DNA of 64,000 nt from CBCOTE01 sp965112965 (GCA_965112965.1 CBCOTE010000005.1:27769-91768); one strand, 5' to 3'. Shown: positions 35,621 to 46,900, counted from the stretch's first letter. Notes: a model not told the origin generated them from the sequence alone. Numbers and translations: made by a program.

Positions 35621-36298
35621 GGCAACAAGTCTTCCGTCTCCCTTAAAGGATAGCCCAGCCGACGAAACCACAGGTGCAAATGCTTGGCCGCCTACCGACC
35701 CAAAAAAAACTACTCAACAGCCGCAAGGCCATAGTGCAAAGGACTAGACCTTAATCTGGTACAAACATTTCTACCTCGATGTTCTCCATACTGCGAGGAC
35801 TGTTTTGGTTCAAGCCCCCTGGATAAAATATACCCAGGACGGGGTCCAAGGATACACATCCAACCGATATCAATCACAAAGATGGCCTTCGCACTGTCCG
35901 TCAGCCAATGCGACCATATCTGGATTCGTTCTTAGGCCCTACTTTGACAGGAACGACTAGATAGTAGGACAAATTTTTAGACCTAGGCACGGTCATAAGT
36001 ATCCTGTTTAATATAATAAAATTTCATACTCTACTTAACCCAACCTTAATAGATCGCCTGACTCTAATCAACTTTCGGATCCTCTTCAGAATTTAAGATA
36101 CCCAGACCGACGCTATAGTAACTGCCTACTACGACCTAAGCCTACCCGAGCCCCAAATACTCTAACCCGTAACGAATGGGTTGACCCAAATCTAGACTTA
36201 ACGCTCCCCTTACTGCCCATCCATAATATCCACATATTTATATTTTAAATCGACCTAGCGACTTGTCTGTACTAAATAGACGAACTATACAACGGACC
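35621..36298. other. Decayed tract before the glycosylase gene
   Basis: A plus-strand frame at about 35760-35995 stays open for nearly 80 codons (HFYLDVLHTARTVLVQAPW and onward). I do not recognise it. An ATPase gene of the amino-acid transporter would be expected here, but no Walker motif is visible. Confidence 0.45.
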
Positions 36299-36964
36299 AT
36301 GAATAGCGACCTGCTACTCCGGATGTACAAGGCCATGTTGGTAGCTTTAGGGCCAAGCGGTTGGTGGCCTGGGGAAACTCCTTTCGAGGTAGTAGTAGGG
36401 GCACTACTCACCCAAAATACCAGCTGGGTTGGAGTCAGTCGAGCCATCGTTGCCATACGCAAACGAGGCCTACTTACCCCCCATGGTCTGGCCGCCTTGC
36501 CCGAACCAGAGCTGGCTGAACTAATCCGGCCGACCGGCTACTTCCGGCTCAAAGCCAGCCGACTAGGCCACGTACTACGCTACTTGAAGGCCTCCTGCGA
36601 CTTCGATCTGAATCGTCTAGCCGACTATGGCAGAACTACCCACGGTCTGGCCGCCTTACGGCTAGAATTGCTCTCAGTCAATGGTATAGGCCCCGAAACC
36701 GCAGACAGCATCCTCTGTTACGCCCTAGATCTACCGAGTTTCGTGGTGGACGCTTATACGCGTCGGATCTTGCATCGCCACGGCCTAGCGCTCGAAAATA
36801 CAAACTACAAAGAACTACAAGACGACTGCATGGCTGCCCTACCCAAGGACGTCCAACTATACAACGAATGTCACGCCCTCATAGTACGCACGGCCAAGAC
36901 TTGGTGTCATAAACGAACACCACGCTGCGATAGCTGCCCCCTGCAACCATTCTTGAAGTCATAG
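36299..36964 (+). CDS. Endonuclease III-like DNA glycosylase (HhH-GPD)
   Basis: Base-excision-repair glycosylase of the helix-hairpin-helix GPD superfamily, 221 aa from this ATG; a TTG 36 bases upstream would add 12 residues. The hairpin reads LLSVNGIGPETADSILCYAL and the catalytic Asp is D151 (VVDAYTRRIL). The position of the endonuclease III lyase lysine (GxGxKTA) holds glutamate (PETA, E133), as in MagIII-type 3-methyladenine glycosylases, which suggests a monofunctional enzyme. The C-terminal iron-sulfur loop shows C203, C210 and C213, but the expected fourth Cys is missing because the protein ends PLQPFLKS. Whether the cluster forms is uncertain. Flanked by decayed DNA. Confidence 0.85.
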   Translation: MNSDLLLRMYKAMLVALGPSGWWPGETPFEVVVGALLTQNTSWVGVSRAIVAIRKRGLLTPHGLAALPEPELAELIRPTGYFRLKASRLGHVLRYLKASCDFDLNRLADYGRTTHGLAALRLELLSVNGIGPETADSILCYALDLPSFVVDAYTRRILHRHGLALENTNYKELQDDCMAALPKDVQLYNECHALIVRTAKTWCHKRTPRCDSCPLQPFLKS

Positions 36965-38230
36965 CCACGCTCCGAGCCGCTGGATACATTACATACTGCC
37001 GATCTTATTAATCTATTTTTTGCTAAAAATCACGACTGGCACTCCATCCGTCCTAACCACGGAATTGATCCAAAAAAATAAGCCAAGCAAACAAGCCGTT
37101 GCTCAGATCCGCCAGCCTAAAAAATATGCCATAACACCAGCTCTAGCCCACAATTTAATAAATCAACCCAGCCATAACCAAGATTCTAGGTGTATGGTAA
37201 GGTGGCTGAGCAGAAAAATATTACTGGCCGGCCTTAAAAAAAGGGCAAGATACGTGACCGTCGTATATCCCTTTACGACCAACGCAACACGACATGATTA
37301 AACTAAATTCAGCCCACGCCTTGTAAATGGTTTACACATAAGGCTTGATCCTCCAACGCGGACCGAAGTCTGAAGGTCCATCCAACAACGATAACCAAAC
37401 TAAAATAAGTTGGGCCGCCTTGGATCAGAAATAGAGATTACTTGCTACGCCCTCGAAAAAATTAGAAAAAAGTCTGGGCTATCAAACATAGGCTGTCAGT
37501 TGGAAGAATACATAAAACATATGCAAGAATTAGAATATAAGTCCTTGAGCGGCTACCGACAATAAAATATGGACAAAGACGTCTTGTTCAAAATCCAGAT
37601 CACATTAATATAGCAGCTGGACTAAGCCCGCTCAGCTAAAAGAATCAGCAAGAGGCCCTGCAGCAGCAATGCGGAATTGCAGAGGACTTCAACTATAAGC
37701 TCCAGCTAGGGCAAAAACGACCAAAAAACCGAAACATAACCAAAAAAAACTACACACCCAGGCCGACAATAACCATAAAAGGCCACAAAGGCTAACCCGT
37801 CCTATGGCCAACTAAATCGACTCCCTGAGCAGGGGGAATTTCATACATCAGAACGGTCAAATAATCTGTCTGGTACGGAAAAAAAAGTCAAGAACCGCTT
37901 TTAACTCGAGGCCAAGCCGCCAGTATGCAGCCTAAGTCTGACTATATCTCCAAAAAGTCTTAAGTCGTGATCTGGGGCAAAACTGTACATAGCGACATAC
38001 TACGTGAGTTCAGCCGTATTGTCGTCATACTACACCAGAAGAACTATTACATCCCTATACCTAATGGAAATATAGCAACATAAAAAAATAAGGGAATCGT
38101 GGAAACTGACCGAAAACTAAGGGCAATCCGGCTTATGTCTCAATGTGCATCGCCTGGACGTGTATTTTTCAATTGCGCTTCCACTGGAAATCGATTAGCA
38201 ATAAATTTTAAATTTGAAGCAATTCGTGCA
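36965..38230 (+). pseudogene. envC: EnvC-type murein hydrolase activator remnant
   Basis: The C-terminal LytM/M23 domain can be read: VVIWGKTVHSDILREF and RIVVILHQKNYY (about 37964-38055) match the V-x-WGKVVHxDxLRGFGRVVVILHQxNYYSLYAFL region of Desulfovibrio-type EnvC proteins. A short RFHWKSI piece (about 38180-38200) matches the domain's end (LRFHxxAINP). Upstream, Q/L/E/K-rich pieces such as ALQQQCGIAEDFN (about 37651-37690) fit the coiled coil. Stops occur throughout. EnvC activates cell-wall amidases at division. It lies directly upstream of ctpA, its usual neighbour, which supports the call. Confidence 0.88.
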
Positions 38231-38504
38231 TAGTAATCTATCTTGCCGAAGGATTTTCAGATAAATCATTTGGATATGTAAAGATTTTATTCAGTATATG
38301 TGACTTACATCAGGACAGTGAGGTCCTTTTCGTGCACTATATTACTCCGACGGACCGAAATGGACCTTTAACATTCGGACCAAGCAGATCGAATAAAAAC
38401 TCGAATTTTTATGTTATGGCATACCTGCCCCGTTCAATCCGGGCTATTCCACCGTGCCCGCCCAATAAGGCGTGATTTTTCAGTATGCCCACCCGGAGGC
38501 AGCC
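38231..38504. other. Leader region of ctpA
   Basis: Between the envC remnant and the ctpA start. No motif beyond the ribosome-binding site CGGAGG at 38493-38498. With envC dead, ctpA needs its own promoter; I see no convincing -35/-10 pair. Confidence 0.4.
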
Positions 38505-39785
38505 ATGCGTTGGACCCTAATTACATGCTCATTCATTATCTTCGCCACCTTGACCATGACCGCTGGCCTCGGAACGGCTGGCTCAAAAGTCAAGAACGAA
38601 GAAAATCCTCTAGTTTCTCTCAAACGTTTTAGCCAAGTTTTGGACCTAGTGGAGCACAATTATGTACGTGAGGTTTCCCGCAAAGAGCTAATGGACGGGG
38701 CAATTAAAGGCATGCTCCAAGAGCTCGACCCGCACTCCTCTTACATGTCTAACGAGGAATTCGAGGACTTCCAGGTAGGCACCTCAGGTGAATTCTCGGG
38801 CATTGGCATCGAGATTGGCATCAAAAACAATCGCCTCGTGACAGTTTCACCCATCGAGGATACCCCAGCCGACAAAGCCGGTCTGCGCGCCGGTGACTAC
38901 ATCCTTGAAATTGACGGACAGCCTACCCAGGATATCTCTCTAACCGATGTCGTAAAAAAAATCCGAGGGCCCAAAGGCAGCGAAATTATCCTGACTATCA
39001 TGCATAAAAATACCAAGACACCCGAACGCATCACTATCACTCGAGACATCATCCCCATCGTCAGCGTTAAGACCGAATCTTTAGAGGATGGCTACTTATA
39101 CCTACGGCTGACCAAATTCAACGAACACACCACTGAAGAGCTATTGGCGGCTATTAAAAAATTCCAGGCCAACTACAAAGATATTAATGGTATTATCCTC
39201 GACTTACGCAATAACCCTGGCGGCCTGCTCGACCAGGCGATAAACGTATCCGATATATTCCTCAATGAAGGTCGTATCGTTTATATACAAGGTCGGGACG
39301 AACGGGCACGCAAGGACTTCAATGTCAAACCAGATGGTGAAAAACTTAAAGCACCCATGGTCGTACTCATCAACTCAGGATCAGCTTCTGCCTCAGAAAT
39401 TGTAGCCGGAGCCCTACAGGACCACAAACGGGCTATTATACTCGGAGAACCTACTTTCGGCAAAGGATCAGTACAAACTGTCGTGCCCCTTTCAAACGGC
39501 GCAGGCATAAAACTAACTACAGCGCTCTATTACACGCCTAGCAGCCGCTCCATACAGGCTGAAGGCATTAAACCCGACTACCACGTACCCCTGGCCTCCT
39601 CTGCTGACAAGGAAGAAGAAGTGTTACGTGAAAAGGATCTCTCTAGACACCTTAAAAACGGCAAGGACAAAAATAAAAAAGAATCGCCGTGCAACAAGAT
39701 TAAGACCATGCTCGAAAACGATAATCAACTGCGTCTGGCCCTGCAATTCCTCAAACAGCCGCCCATATGCCTAAAGACTCCGTAA
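38505..39785 (+). CDS. ctpA: Carboxyl-terminal processing protease
   Basis: Periplasmic PDZ serine protease of family S41, which trims or degrades envelope proteins and in several bacteria controls peptidoglycan hydrolases. The 426-aa product has an N-terminal signal or anchor helix (ITCSFIIFATLTMTAGLG), a PDZ domain (about 75-165, with FSGIGIEIG and AGLRAGDYILEIDG) and the S41 catalytic domain. The Ser/Lys pair sits in INSGSASASEIVAGAL and FGKGSVQTV. GGAGG 6 bases before the ATG favours 38505 over an ATT 33 bases upstream. Its usual partner envC, just upstream, is a pseudogene, so the protease has outlived a neighbour it often works with. A terminator follows. Confidence 0.95.
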   Translation: MRWTLITCSFIIFATLTMTAGLGTAGSKVKNEENPLVSLKRFSQVLDLVEHNYVREVSRKELMDGAIKGMLQELDPHSSYMSNEEFEDFQVGTSGEFSGIGIEIGIKNNRLVTVSPIEDTPADKAGLRAGDYILEIDGQPTQDISLTDVVKKIRGPKGSEIILTIMHKNTKTPERITITRDIIPIVSVKTESLEDGYLYLRLTKFNEHTTEELLAAIKKFQANYKDINGIILDLRNNPGGLLDQAINVSDIFLNEGRIVYIQGRDERARKDFNVKPDGEKLKAPMVVLINSGSASASEIVAGALQDHKRAIILGEPTFGKGSVQTVVPLSNGAGIKLTTALYYTPSSRSIQAEGIKPDYHVPLASSADKEEEVLREKDLSRHLKNGKDKNKKESPCNKIKTMLENDNQLRLALQFLKQPPICLKTP

Positions 39786-39813
39786 CTGCAAAAAATATAA
39801 AATTCATATATTG

Positions 39814-39846
39814 AAGTTTAGGTTACGAACGGCCTAACTTTTTTTT
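39814..39846 (+). terminator. Intrinsic terminator after ctpA
   Basis: AAGT-T-TAGG and CCTAACTT form an 8-bp stem with one bulged T around a 10-base loop. The stem's 3' arm runs into eight T residues (39839-39846). It lies 29 bases after the ctpA stop codon. Confidence 0.6.
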
Positions 39847-39849
39847 CAA

Positions 39850-41100
39850 ACTATACGATTACACCGGGTCGCCATGCCGATACCCATCGGCCTAACCTTC
39901 ACAATACTCACAACAAGATAAGTTAATGTTAACAATTTGGACCGATGGTTATACTATAATCTGGATCAAATATAACAAAAATCTCCGAACCCGCTGCTAC
40001 TTCCAGTTCGACTAATTATAATTAACACCAACCCGACAAAGACCAAACTCCTAGAGGCCACTATGCAACGAGCTCTTAGCCACGTCTTAGGAGGGTAAAT
40101 CTATCATACCAGCGCTACGCTCTAGAACCTAATCCTATGTAGACTGACCTTGAATTAACTATAGATAATGGCCGCACTCACCCGCACAACTCCCCCCTTA
40201 CTGAAAAAAAACAAAGAGCGGTCTAGGTGCTAGCCATAAACACCGCTAGCCATAACGATACTCATAACGCGCAACTGAACATACTATAGTCAAACTTTGA
40301 CCAACTGTATATCAGAAAATCATAGTATAATAAGAGTGTGCCAACTTGATACATCGAACGATAAGTCCGTACAAAACAACTCTTTTCGACTCAAGAAGAG
40401 CATTAAGTCCGGAACAACCACAATCTTAACGTCCAGCCATTTACGCCACTGTCTCCTGACCAATTTATGACCAAGCCCATATTTTATTAGCAAAGCATCA
40501 TCATACCCTACACTTTCTTCCTCTCCTAGCCCGCATCCTAGCCGATAAGAACATACCGTAACAACCATATGTATTAGCTAAAGCCTTGCAACCATAACTA
40601 CAACCCTGGAACCACTGCGGGAGCGTAGTCTCTTAATCCACCGAACAATATTAAACTACTTGACTTTTAAAATCATAAAACTAAACTAAATAGTTTGACC
40701 TTAAGATCTGGTCAGAAATCTGTTTGTTGATGTCATCCGCAACACCTTGATCATATTCTAAAAACTGCAAAACATAAATTATGACAGTGGCCAAGACAGT
40801 GCCATCGCCATAAAATACTCTCTTATCTTGAGATCTTGGAAGATTAGTGCCATACTTAAACCATAGCCAAAATACTTCGCAATCGAACATTCTCACCGGG
40901 CAAACTATCCAAGGCTCAACGCCGATCTAAGGCCAACAAAGACTGTATTCGCTACGTCCTTAATAACCGCATACGCTACTACCGCCTTTACTATATCTGT
41001 CCTCTGGACCCATCTAATACGCAGACAAACTATACTCTTTAGCCGCTAAAAAAATTGCCGTTCACGATAATTCCAGTTATACTGACAGCGTTGCCCTCCA
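39850..41100 (+). pseudogene. Divergent polysaccharide deacetylase remnant
   Basis: Between ctpA and ndk, where Desulfovibrio-type genomes carry a divergent polysaccharide deacetylase. Pieces that fit: EATMQRALSHVLGG (about 40057-40098) resembles the helix before the GVNNHMGS motif. Near 40738-40750 a RNT-FLDH-like piece and at 40795-40821 DSAIAIKYS resemble the RNVFLDH and GSAIAIGHPYPET C-terminal motifs. The key HPYPET is gone (KYSLIL). Stops occur throughout. Position and order are the main support. Confidence 0.55.
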
Positions 41101-41136
41101 TCCGGATGGCAGACACAACACCTTTAGAGGAATATC

Positions 41137-41556
41137 ATGGTCCAACGTACCCTTGCCATCATCAAGCCCGATGCCGTGAAACTAAACCTCGCCGGCGCAA
41201 TTATCACCATGATCCAAAAAACTAAACTCAAGGTTATCGGCATAAAGATGCTCCGCCTGACCGAAACTGCAGCCCAAAACTTCTACATCGTACATAAAGA
41301 ACGACCATTTTTCTCATCATTAATCCAGCATATGAGCTCCGGCCCAGTAGTAGTCATGGCCCTGGAAGGCGAAAATGCCATCGCCTGCTACCGAAAGCTC
41401 ATGGGCGCTACTAACCCAGTTAATGCGGCTGAGGGCACCATCCGCAAACGTTATGCTCTGGATATGGAGAAAAATGCTGTCCATGGCTCCGATACCCCAA
41501 ATGCTGCAGTTGTGGAGATCGCCTATTTCTTCAACCAGCTGGAACTAATAGGCTGA
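41137..41556 (+). CDS. ndk: Nucleoside diphosphate kinase
   Basis: Transfers the gamma phosphate from NTPs to NDPs through a phosphohistidine, balancing nucleotide pools. The 139-aa product has normal length. TLAIIKPDAV carries the conserved Lys (K10), TIRKRYA the phosphate-contacting Arg, and NAVHGSDTPNAA the active-site His (H116). AGAGGA sits shortly before the ATG. One change is seen in the usually conserved segment GENAIARNRELMGATNP, which reads GENAIACYRKLMGATNP. The preceding deacetylase and the following genes are decayed, so it is now isolated. Confidence 0.97.
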   Translation: MVQRTLAIIKPDAVKLNLAGAIITMIQKTKLKVIGIKMLRLTETAAQNFYIVHKERPFFSSLIQHMSSGPVVVMALEGENAIACYRKLMGATNPVNAAEGTIRKRYALDMEKNAVHGSDTPNAAVVEIAYFFNQLELIG

Positions 41557-44500
41557 CGGAGCCACCAAAGACTGCATTGGTACAAAAAACATAGATGCAG
41601 CTATCCTGTGCAAATTGACTAGCGCGCACAACTAACCCGAGTAAGCCTGAATCTGAACCCGGCCAAAACGGAACTCTTGATATGCGACTACAATATGACC
41701 GCTTGTACTTCATCTCGTTAAGATTGCCTCATGGCTGCAGTCAAAACAGACCATTGATTATAAAGCTTTTGTCACCGGACTCTTCAACTAATTTTATAAA
41801 AAAACTAAATATTCCACCCAAAGCTTTCTGCAACGCCTTAACCACTATGATTGTCAGAGGCTCAATATGCGCATCCTACTTTATGAAACCGTCTCGGAGG
41901 CTACGATGACCATAGAGTTTTATCGGATATAGCGCACTTAGATCATTGGCTAGCTCTTCGTTAGCTCGATAAAGTTAGCTCTAGCCAATGGCAAACTTAG
42001 ACCTGCTACGCAAAAAAAAATCACCTCACCCGGCCAACAAGACTATTGCGAACATTAATTTACTAGACCGACAATGTAGCATGCGCCGGTATTATCGAAA
42101 CAATCCAAACCACAGCGTCGTGCAGCCTAAAATATAACAAATAGCGGCTTGACTCCAACGGCCAAAAAGGGACAGAAGGTAAAAATTCCCGGGTACATTA
42201 AGGGCTAAAATAAAGTCGTCTAGATTGTCAGCTTGGTTCAAATTTTTCGCAGAGTAAAGCATAGTTTTTTTAAATAAAAAAATACATATGCGAAAGAAAT
42301 ACAAAGGAAGATATAGGCGATGAGAAAAAATTGATGCTACGGACGTAGCTCCAAAAAAAATAAATATAAACTGTATCGCGAAAACAGATTAAAATATTAA
42401 GGGACAAACTTAGAAGATAATCTATTCTACATTGATACAGTCCAAATAATAATAGCAAGGCATGCATGTCAGCCCAAAAGAAAGCATTATTCTAAGAACG
42501 CCAGGCCTCGTTCGTATCCAGAAAGACATGTTAAAAAAATATAAAACATTTAGAAGTCCGCGCCAATAATATAGAAAATAAACTTTGGAGATCCAAAATC
42601 AGGAATCAGCGACCGAATCGTCAAAGATATCGAAGAAAATAGTACGTTAGTCGTTCATCATGAATATTTTAAAGACGAAAGGCAATAATTTTGGCTATAA
42701 AAAAAGTTTACGGCTATATCTATAACGATTTTAACCAGTCCCTATATGGCGACTATGGTGTAACAGAATAATGGCACTGCTAGAGTTCCAATCTAAACAA
42801 CTACTTTATCCTATAAAGTTTACAACGAATAGTTGTTACAGAGTTGCTCTTAGCACTTGACCAGAAGAAGAAAAACCGGGTAGCCTAAAAAAGTATAAAC
42901 AAAATTGATAACCCTTAGTGTGTCGAGCATATCAATGATGTATCCGGCTAAAAATCTGAGTCACGATGTAACCATAGTTGATAATGTTACATACAAAACT
43001 ACAATTCATTACAGTGCCCTAATAGATCTCGGTCTACAGAATAACATCCACACCACCAGAAACTTAGGGTGAAGAGGGTCAACGGTCTAATCATAATAAC
43101 CATTAGCAGCTTGGAGAAAGTATTTTGGGTGTCGAATAAACGCATAAGATATATGGAGGGACCCTAGGAGCCTCTAAAGTATTTTTTCTAAGTAACAAAT
43201 TCGGAGCCTACAGTCTAGACATTAACCTTACCAGGGCGAATATGCTCTGCCAAAATAGGCTTAAAGTAAAAAAATACCACGACCAATTGACCCTACAGTA
43301 AACAACGCTACCTAATATGCCCAGTCAACAAAAAAAACCAGGCAATAGCAGACGAAGAACGCACTGCCGACTATTGTCATGATATAAAAAAATAATCTAA
43401 CCTAGCAAAACATCGAGCATTATTTCTGATAGCGTTTATACTAGTCATTAGTATGATTATTATAAAAATTAAGGATACGAGGAAAGCTATCGATAAGCTA
43501 TAATGCCATAACCCGATACATTTATCAGGTTGAAGCCCACCCAGTCAAGGGTATAATATCCGGCAGACGATCAAGCTATTCAATCTACCAATACTATAAG
43601 CAATATTATATTCCACAGCCCAACTTAATATACAGTTAACAAAAAATAGACATGAACGTAACATAGAACATATTACACAGATTGCAATATTCAATATAAT
43701 CAACGCCGTCGACGCTAAATATAACACGTGAACTCAACTATGTACCCCAAAAGGCCCTGAACCACCAGAACTCAACCCACCCGCCATAACAGCAATATAG
43801 TCACAAAATAATCAATTACCAACAGACAGCTGGCCATATCACGGTAAAATACTGTCTCCTCACGCCGAGGTCTCAAATAAGCCCGCAACCTAAAAGTCTA
43901 ACATCCATGCTGCATTGAATATATAAGACCTGAAAGAAATTACATTGATCAAACTTTTCCAGCCCACCAGCTCTATAAAAAAACGAGTGGGATATTACAA
44001 TATTTTAATCTCCACCCAAAATAGACTACCAGGCCGAACACCTGCCACGCAGCCACTTACATGCATAGCTATGACGATAACAACCACAACCTGGATTAAA
44101 AAACAAGACTACATAGACAAATAAAGACATCTAGTCGCCATGATTTAGCCATCATGTCTCAACGAAGTTGAGGAAAAGTACCGACAGCTAGAATACGAAC
44201 CAGATATCAGGACATAGTACTGAGCTCGGCAAGCTAGTAGACTATCCAAGCCAAGACTATATTCAGTATTCGTATACCATTGGTAAAATTACCTTACTAA
44301 TAAAAAAATTGGATTTGCAATGCCTGTGTGAACGTACTACCCAACTGGCCAGATAAATAAAACAGATCTGTGGAAAGTTCCAATTGAAACCTATTTATAT
44401 TGCAATACTTCGGTATAGCGTCGCGATTTTACAGGCCGGGGTATAGGCCAAAAAAAAGAGATCTATGCTCCAGAAAAAAAATAACCATAAATACTATCAC

Positions 44501-45220
44501 AAGGCTGAAATGTGCACTGGCCAACTCAGTACACCCGAGACTATCTAACCCTACAGCCAGCCCAATTCCGAGCCTACTAGTCTGCCCATGCAGGTCAAAA
44601 GAGTCGCTTCAGTTGGAACTATTATGACTCTGTTTAGCGCCCCGTGGCATGCGAATGTCAATCTCTAGCATACGCTCAATGACTAAAATTCATTATACCA
44701 ATGCCGCCAACGAAAAGCGAAATGGAGGCTGCTGAGCCGAGCAGCAAGCTCATCACCTATAAGGCCTGTTGCGACACCGCCAAAGTCTCGTCTAGATTAT
44801 ACACGGTAAATCATACTCGCGAGTAAGGCCAAATATGACGCTGATCGAACAAGAATTTAATCTCAACTTGCGTCTGAGACAGTCGATCTTGGTCCCGAGC
44901 CTTGATTATAGCTATGCCCACGGTATTCAAAAAGGGGCTGTGTACAATACGACATTAAGTCGTAGTCAAAGGTATAAACACCACGTCGTCCGGATTCATA
45001 CCTTGAGGCGAACGATATTTGGGCTCCAGGACACTGGCCATTTCGCAAAGTACTCGCTAGATACGCATATTCTTACCTATGGATCCTCATCTCTGAAGAG
45101 AATACCAGACTGAGTAAGATCATGGCTACTTTCATCAGGCCCCAATGTCTCCGGAATGATATAAAATACCGTAATTGGCTAGTTTAAGTTGCATGGGCCA
45201 ATTGCACCGTATCATACAAC
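41557..45220. other. Decayed tract, 3.7 kb, mostly unidentified
   Basis: Very A-rich on the plus strand, with dense stops. No family named. A plus-strand piece near 44160-44215 (NEVEEKYRQLEYEPDI) loosely recalls the N-terminal helix of release factors, but it is too short to call. 44835-45113 (+) is open for 92 codons without a known motif. Confidence 0.45.
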
Positions 45221-45391
45221 ATGGGCGCCAAAGACTACTATAAGGTACTCGGGCTTAATAGCGCGCAGTCCATCTACGGCCAAGGTAATCTAAGTCATGA
45301 ACCGCCAAGCACACCAACGTTACTCTGATAACCGGGCAGAATGAGAATGAGGTTAGAACCGATGGAGACAATCTACTCCTTAATAAACTTC
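45221..45391 (+). pseudogene. dnaJ: dnaJ/cbpA N-terminal fragment
   Basis: The fragment starts MGAKDYYKVLGLNSA, an almost exact J-domain beginning. The frame then breaks. A shifted frame at about 45358-45390 reads EPMETIYSLIN, matching FKEINEAYSVLSN at the right distance (about 55 codons). The HPD region between can only be guessed. Everything after the J-domain is missing: the next DNA belongs to a macB-like gene on the opposite strand, so this is a truncated fragment of a co-chaperone gene. Confidence 0.75.
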
Positions 45392-45404
45392 GTGCCCAAA
45401 AAAA

Positions 45405-45905
45405 ATCTAAAGAGACCGCAACGATCACCACGGTGATGTCAATAGCGATAACAAACATGGTCAAAAAGGTGCACATTTTGTTCACAACAAACACATACAG
45501 GGCGATCTTGAGGAAAAATCAACCATGGGGCATACGCCCCCTATCCCATATAAGGACGATAGATATCGACCAAGATTAGATTTTGGCCTAACTCGAGTAC
45601 GATACAAGTTATATCGGCCGAACCAACCACAACCTGACGCCATAAAAGGTCACCGGTCGGGTCAGGAGATTAATTGTAATGCAGAACCAATCTTAACGTT
45701 ATGCACATCAGCCAGGTCGTTGCCCCAAAAAAGTATCCACAATCCGTCCAGTCGATAGCTGCCCGCGTCGGCACATCTAGGCAAACCAGGATAAATAACA
45801 TAAAGATGGATTTACCATGACCAGAGAAACCCGTAATGGTCACGAATTCTCCTGATCACACGGTAAAGCTGACTCCAACCAAGGCTTATCAAAATCGCTA
45901 CCTAC
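45405..45905 (-). pseudogene. macB: MacB-type ABC exporter remnant, internally deleted
   Basis: On the minus strand ALVGVSFTV-stop-SGEFVTITGFSGHGKSIF (about 45880-45805) matches the ALxGVSLTVxPGEFVTIMGPSGSGKS Walker A region of MacB/LolD ATPases. CLDVPT follows, and NDLADVHNVKIG (45687-45721) matches the DELADVRNRKIGFVFQ stretch. The signature, Walker B and H-loop are absent. Instead CTFLTMFVIAIDITVVIVAVSL (two overlapping halves, about 45408-45476) resembles the first membrane helix of the MacB permease half. A large internal deletion is therefore likely. It follows the macA remnant in the same direction. Confidence 0.85.
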
Positions 45906-46234
45906 AAAATAGCGCTTAGCCAATTTGAAACAACATATGTATAAGTGTACTCCCGCTCTGCCTGGGGCTGACATACAACCGCGGCCTAAAAGGCAGGGCG
46001 GCGACCGAACAATTTCGTAGGACGATCTGACCCATCACCACTTAGCCACTTTTTTAAACAAGCCACCTAGTACATCCATCTCGTAGCCATTGCCCAGATA
46101 CGGCCTGATGGCCACGGACTGCGGTCAACTACGGCTATCCAGGACGAAAACGTACTTTCTTCGACGATCTACTGCGACGGTCCAAATTCATAGCTGACAA
46201 GAACTCCTCGCAGACTTCCGCCTCTATCTTCATG

Positions 46235-46900
46235 AGGCAAAAAAAGTATAACGCTAAGACAGGTACTTTAAGCACGCCTTTTACGCTGATCCACGATGTA
46301 AAGATATATTGATGGTCATGCTCAGCTTGAGCTTGCCACTCCGATTATCCACGCTCACTATTACGACATAGGTGACCGCATTCTGCACGATATCGGCACG
46401 TTCATACTGCCCGACCTTCGTAGCGCTGCTCGGAGAAAATATCCACCGTGAATACCGTCAGACCCTCGTCGTGCAGCTTGCCCAGATTAGACTCGCTACA
46501 CTCACGTTGACTTCCATCTACATCAAATCTTTGATAATAGTGAACAGAATAGGACTCTGGAAAGAGACGGCCATAGATTAGCCTACATCCAAATTACGAA
46601 AGATCATAATGCCGTTCACAAGGACCCAAATAATGACGTACACGAATTTGGCCTGGGCCTGCCCCTATAAAAAAAACCTTGCTCTAAGCCATTGCGCTCT
46701 AGACAGCCTTCAGGGTGACTTTCGTATATAAAAGATAATCTCAACATTGTTCAGATCGCTCGGTGCGATAAAGTCGTAACGATACAATAACTGATATCGT
46801 CCTATAGTCCACTTAGCGTCGACCACGGTGACTTTGGTTTCGTCCATATTAGCACTTCAGTCAGATGATTGCTATAAAACCTGGTCTATATTTGCCCGAA
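46235..46900 (-). pseudogene. macA: MacA-type periplasmic adaptor remnant
   Basis: Adaptor (membrane fusion) subunit of a MacAB-type efflux pump or secretion system. On the minus strand one reads FRNLDVG-stop-SMAVSFQSPILFTIIKDL and MEVNVSVAS (about 46604-46500), matching SRNVDVGQTVAASFQTPTLFxIAxDLTKMEVDxxV. Next, in another frame, LGKLHDEGLTVFTVDIFSEQ (about 46490-46430) matches IGKVKVGQPVTFTVDAFPER. Then VQNAVTYVVIVSVDN and KLKLSMTINISL (about 46395-46310), and finally VLKVPVLALYF, matching VLKVPNAALRF. Several stops and frame changes break it. Its 5' part probably extends to about 47150 but cannot be read. Confidence 0.92.

Noticed and set aside
44160..44215. Release factor (prfA) remnant
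   Set aside because: Only one charged helix is similar; no GGQ or other diagnostic motif was found, and loss of an essential release factor is unlikely.
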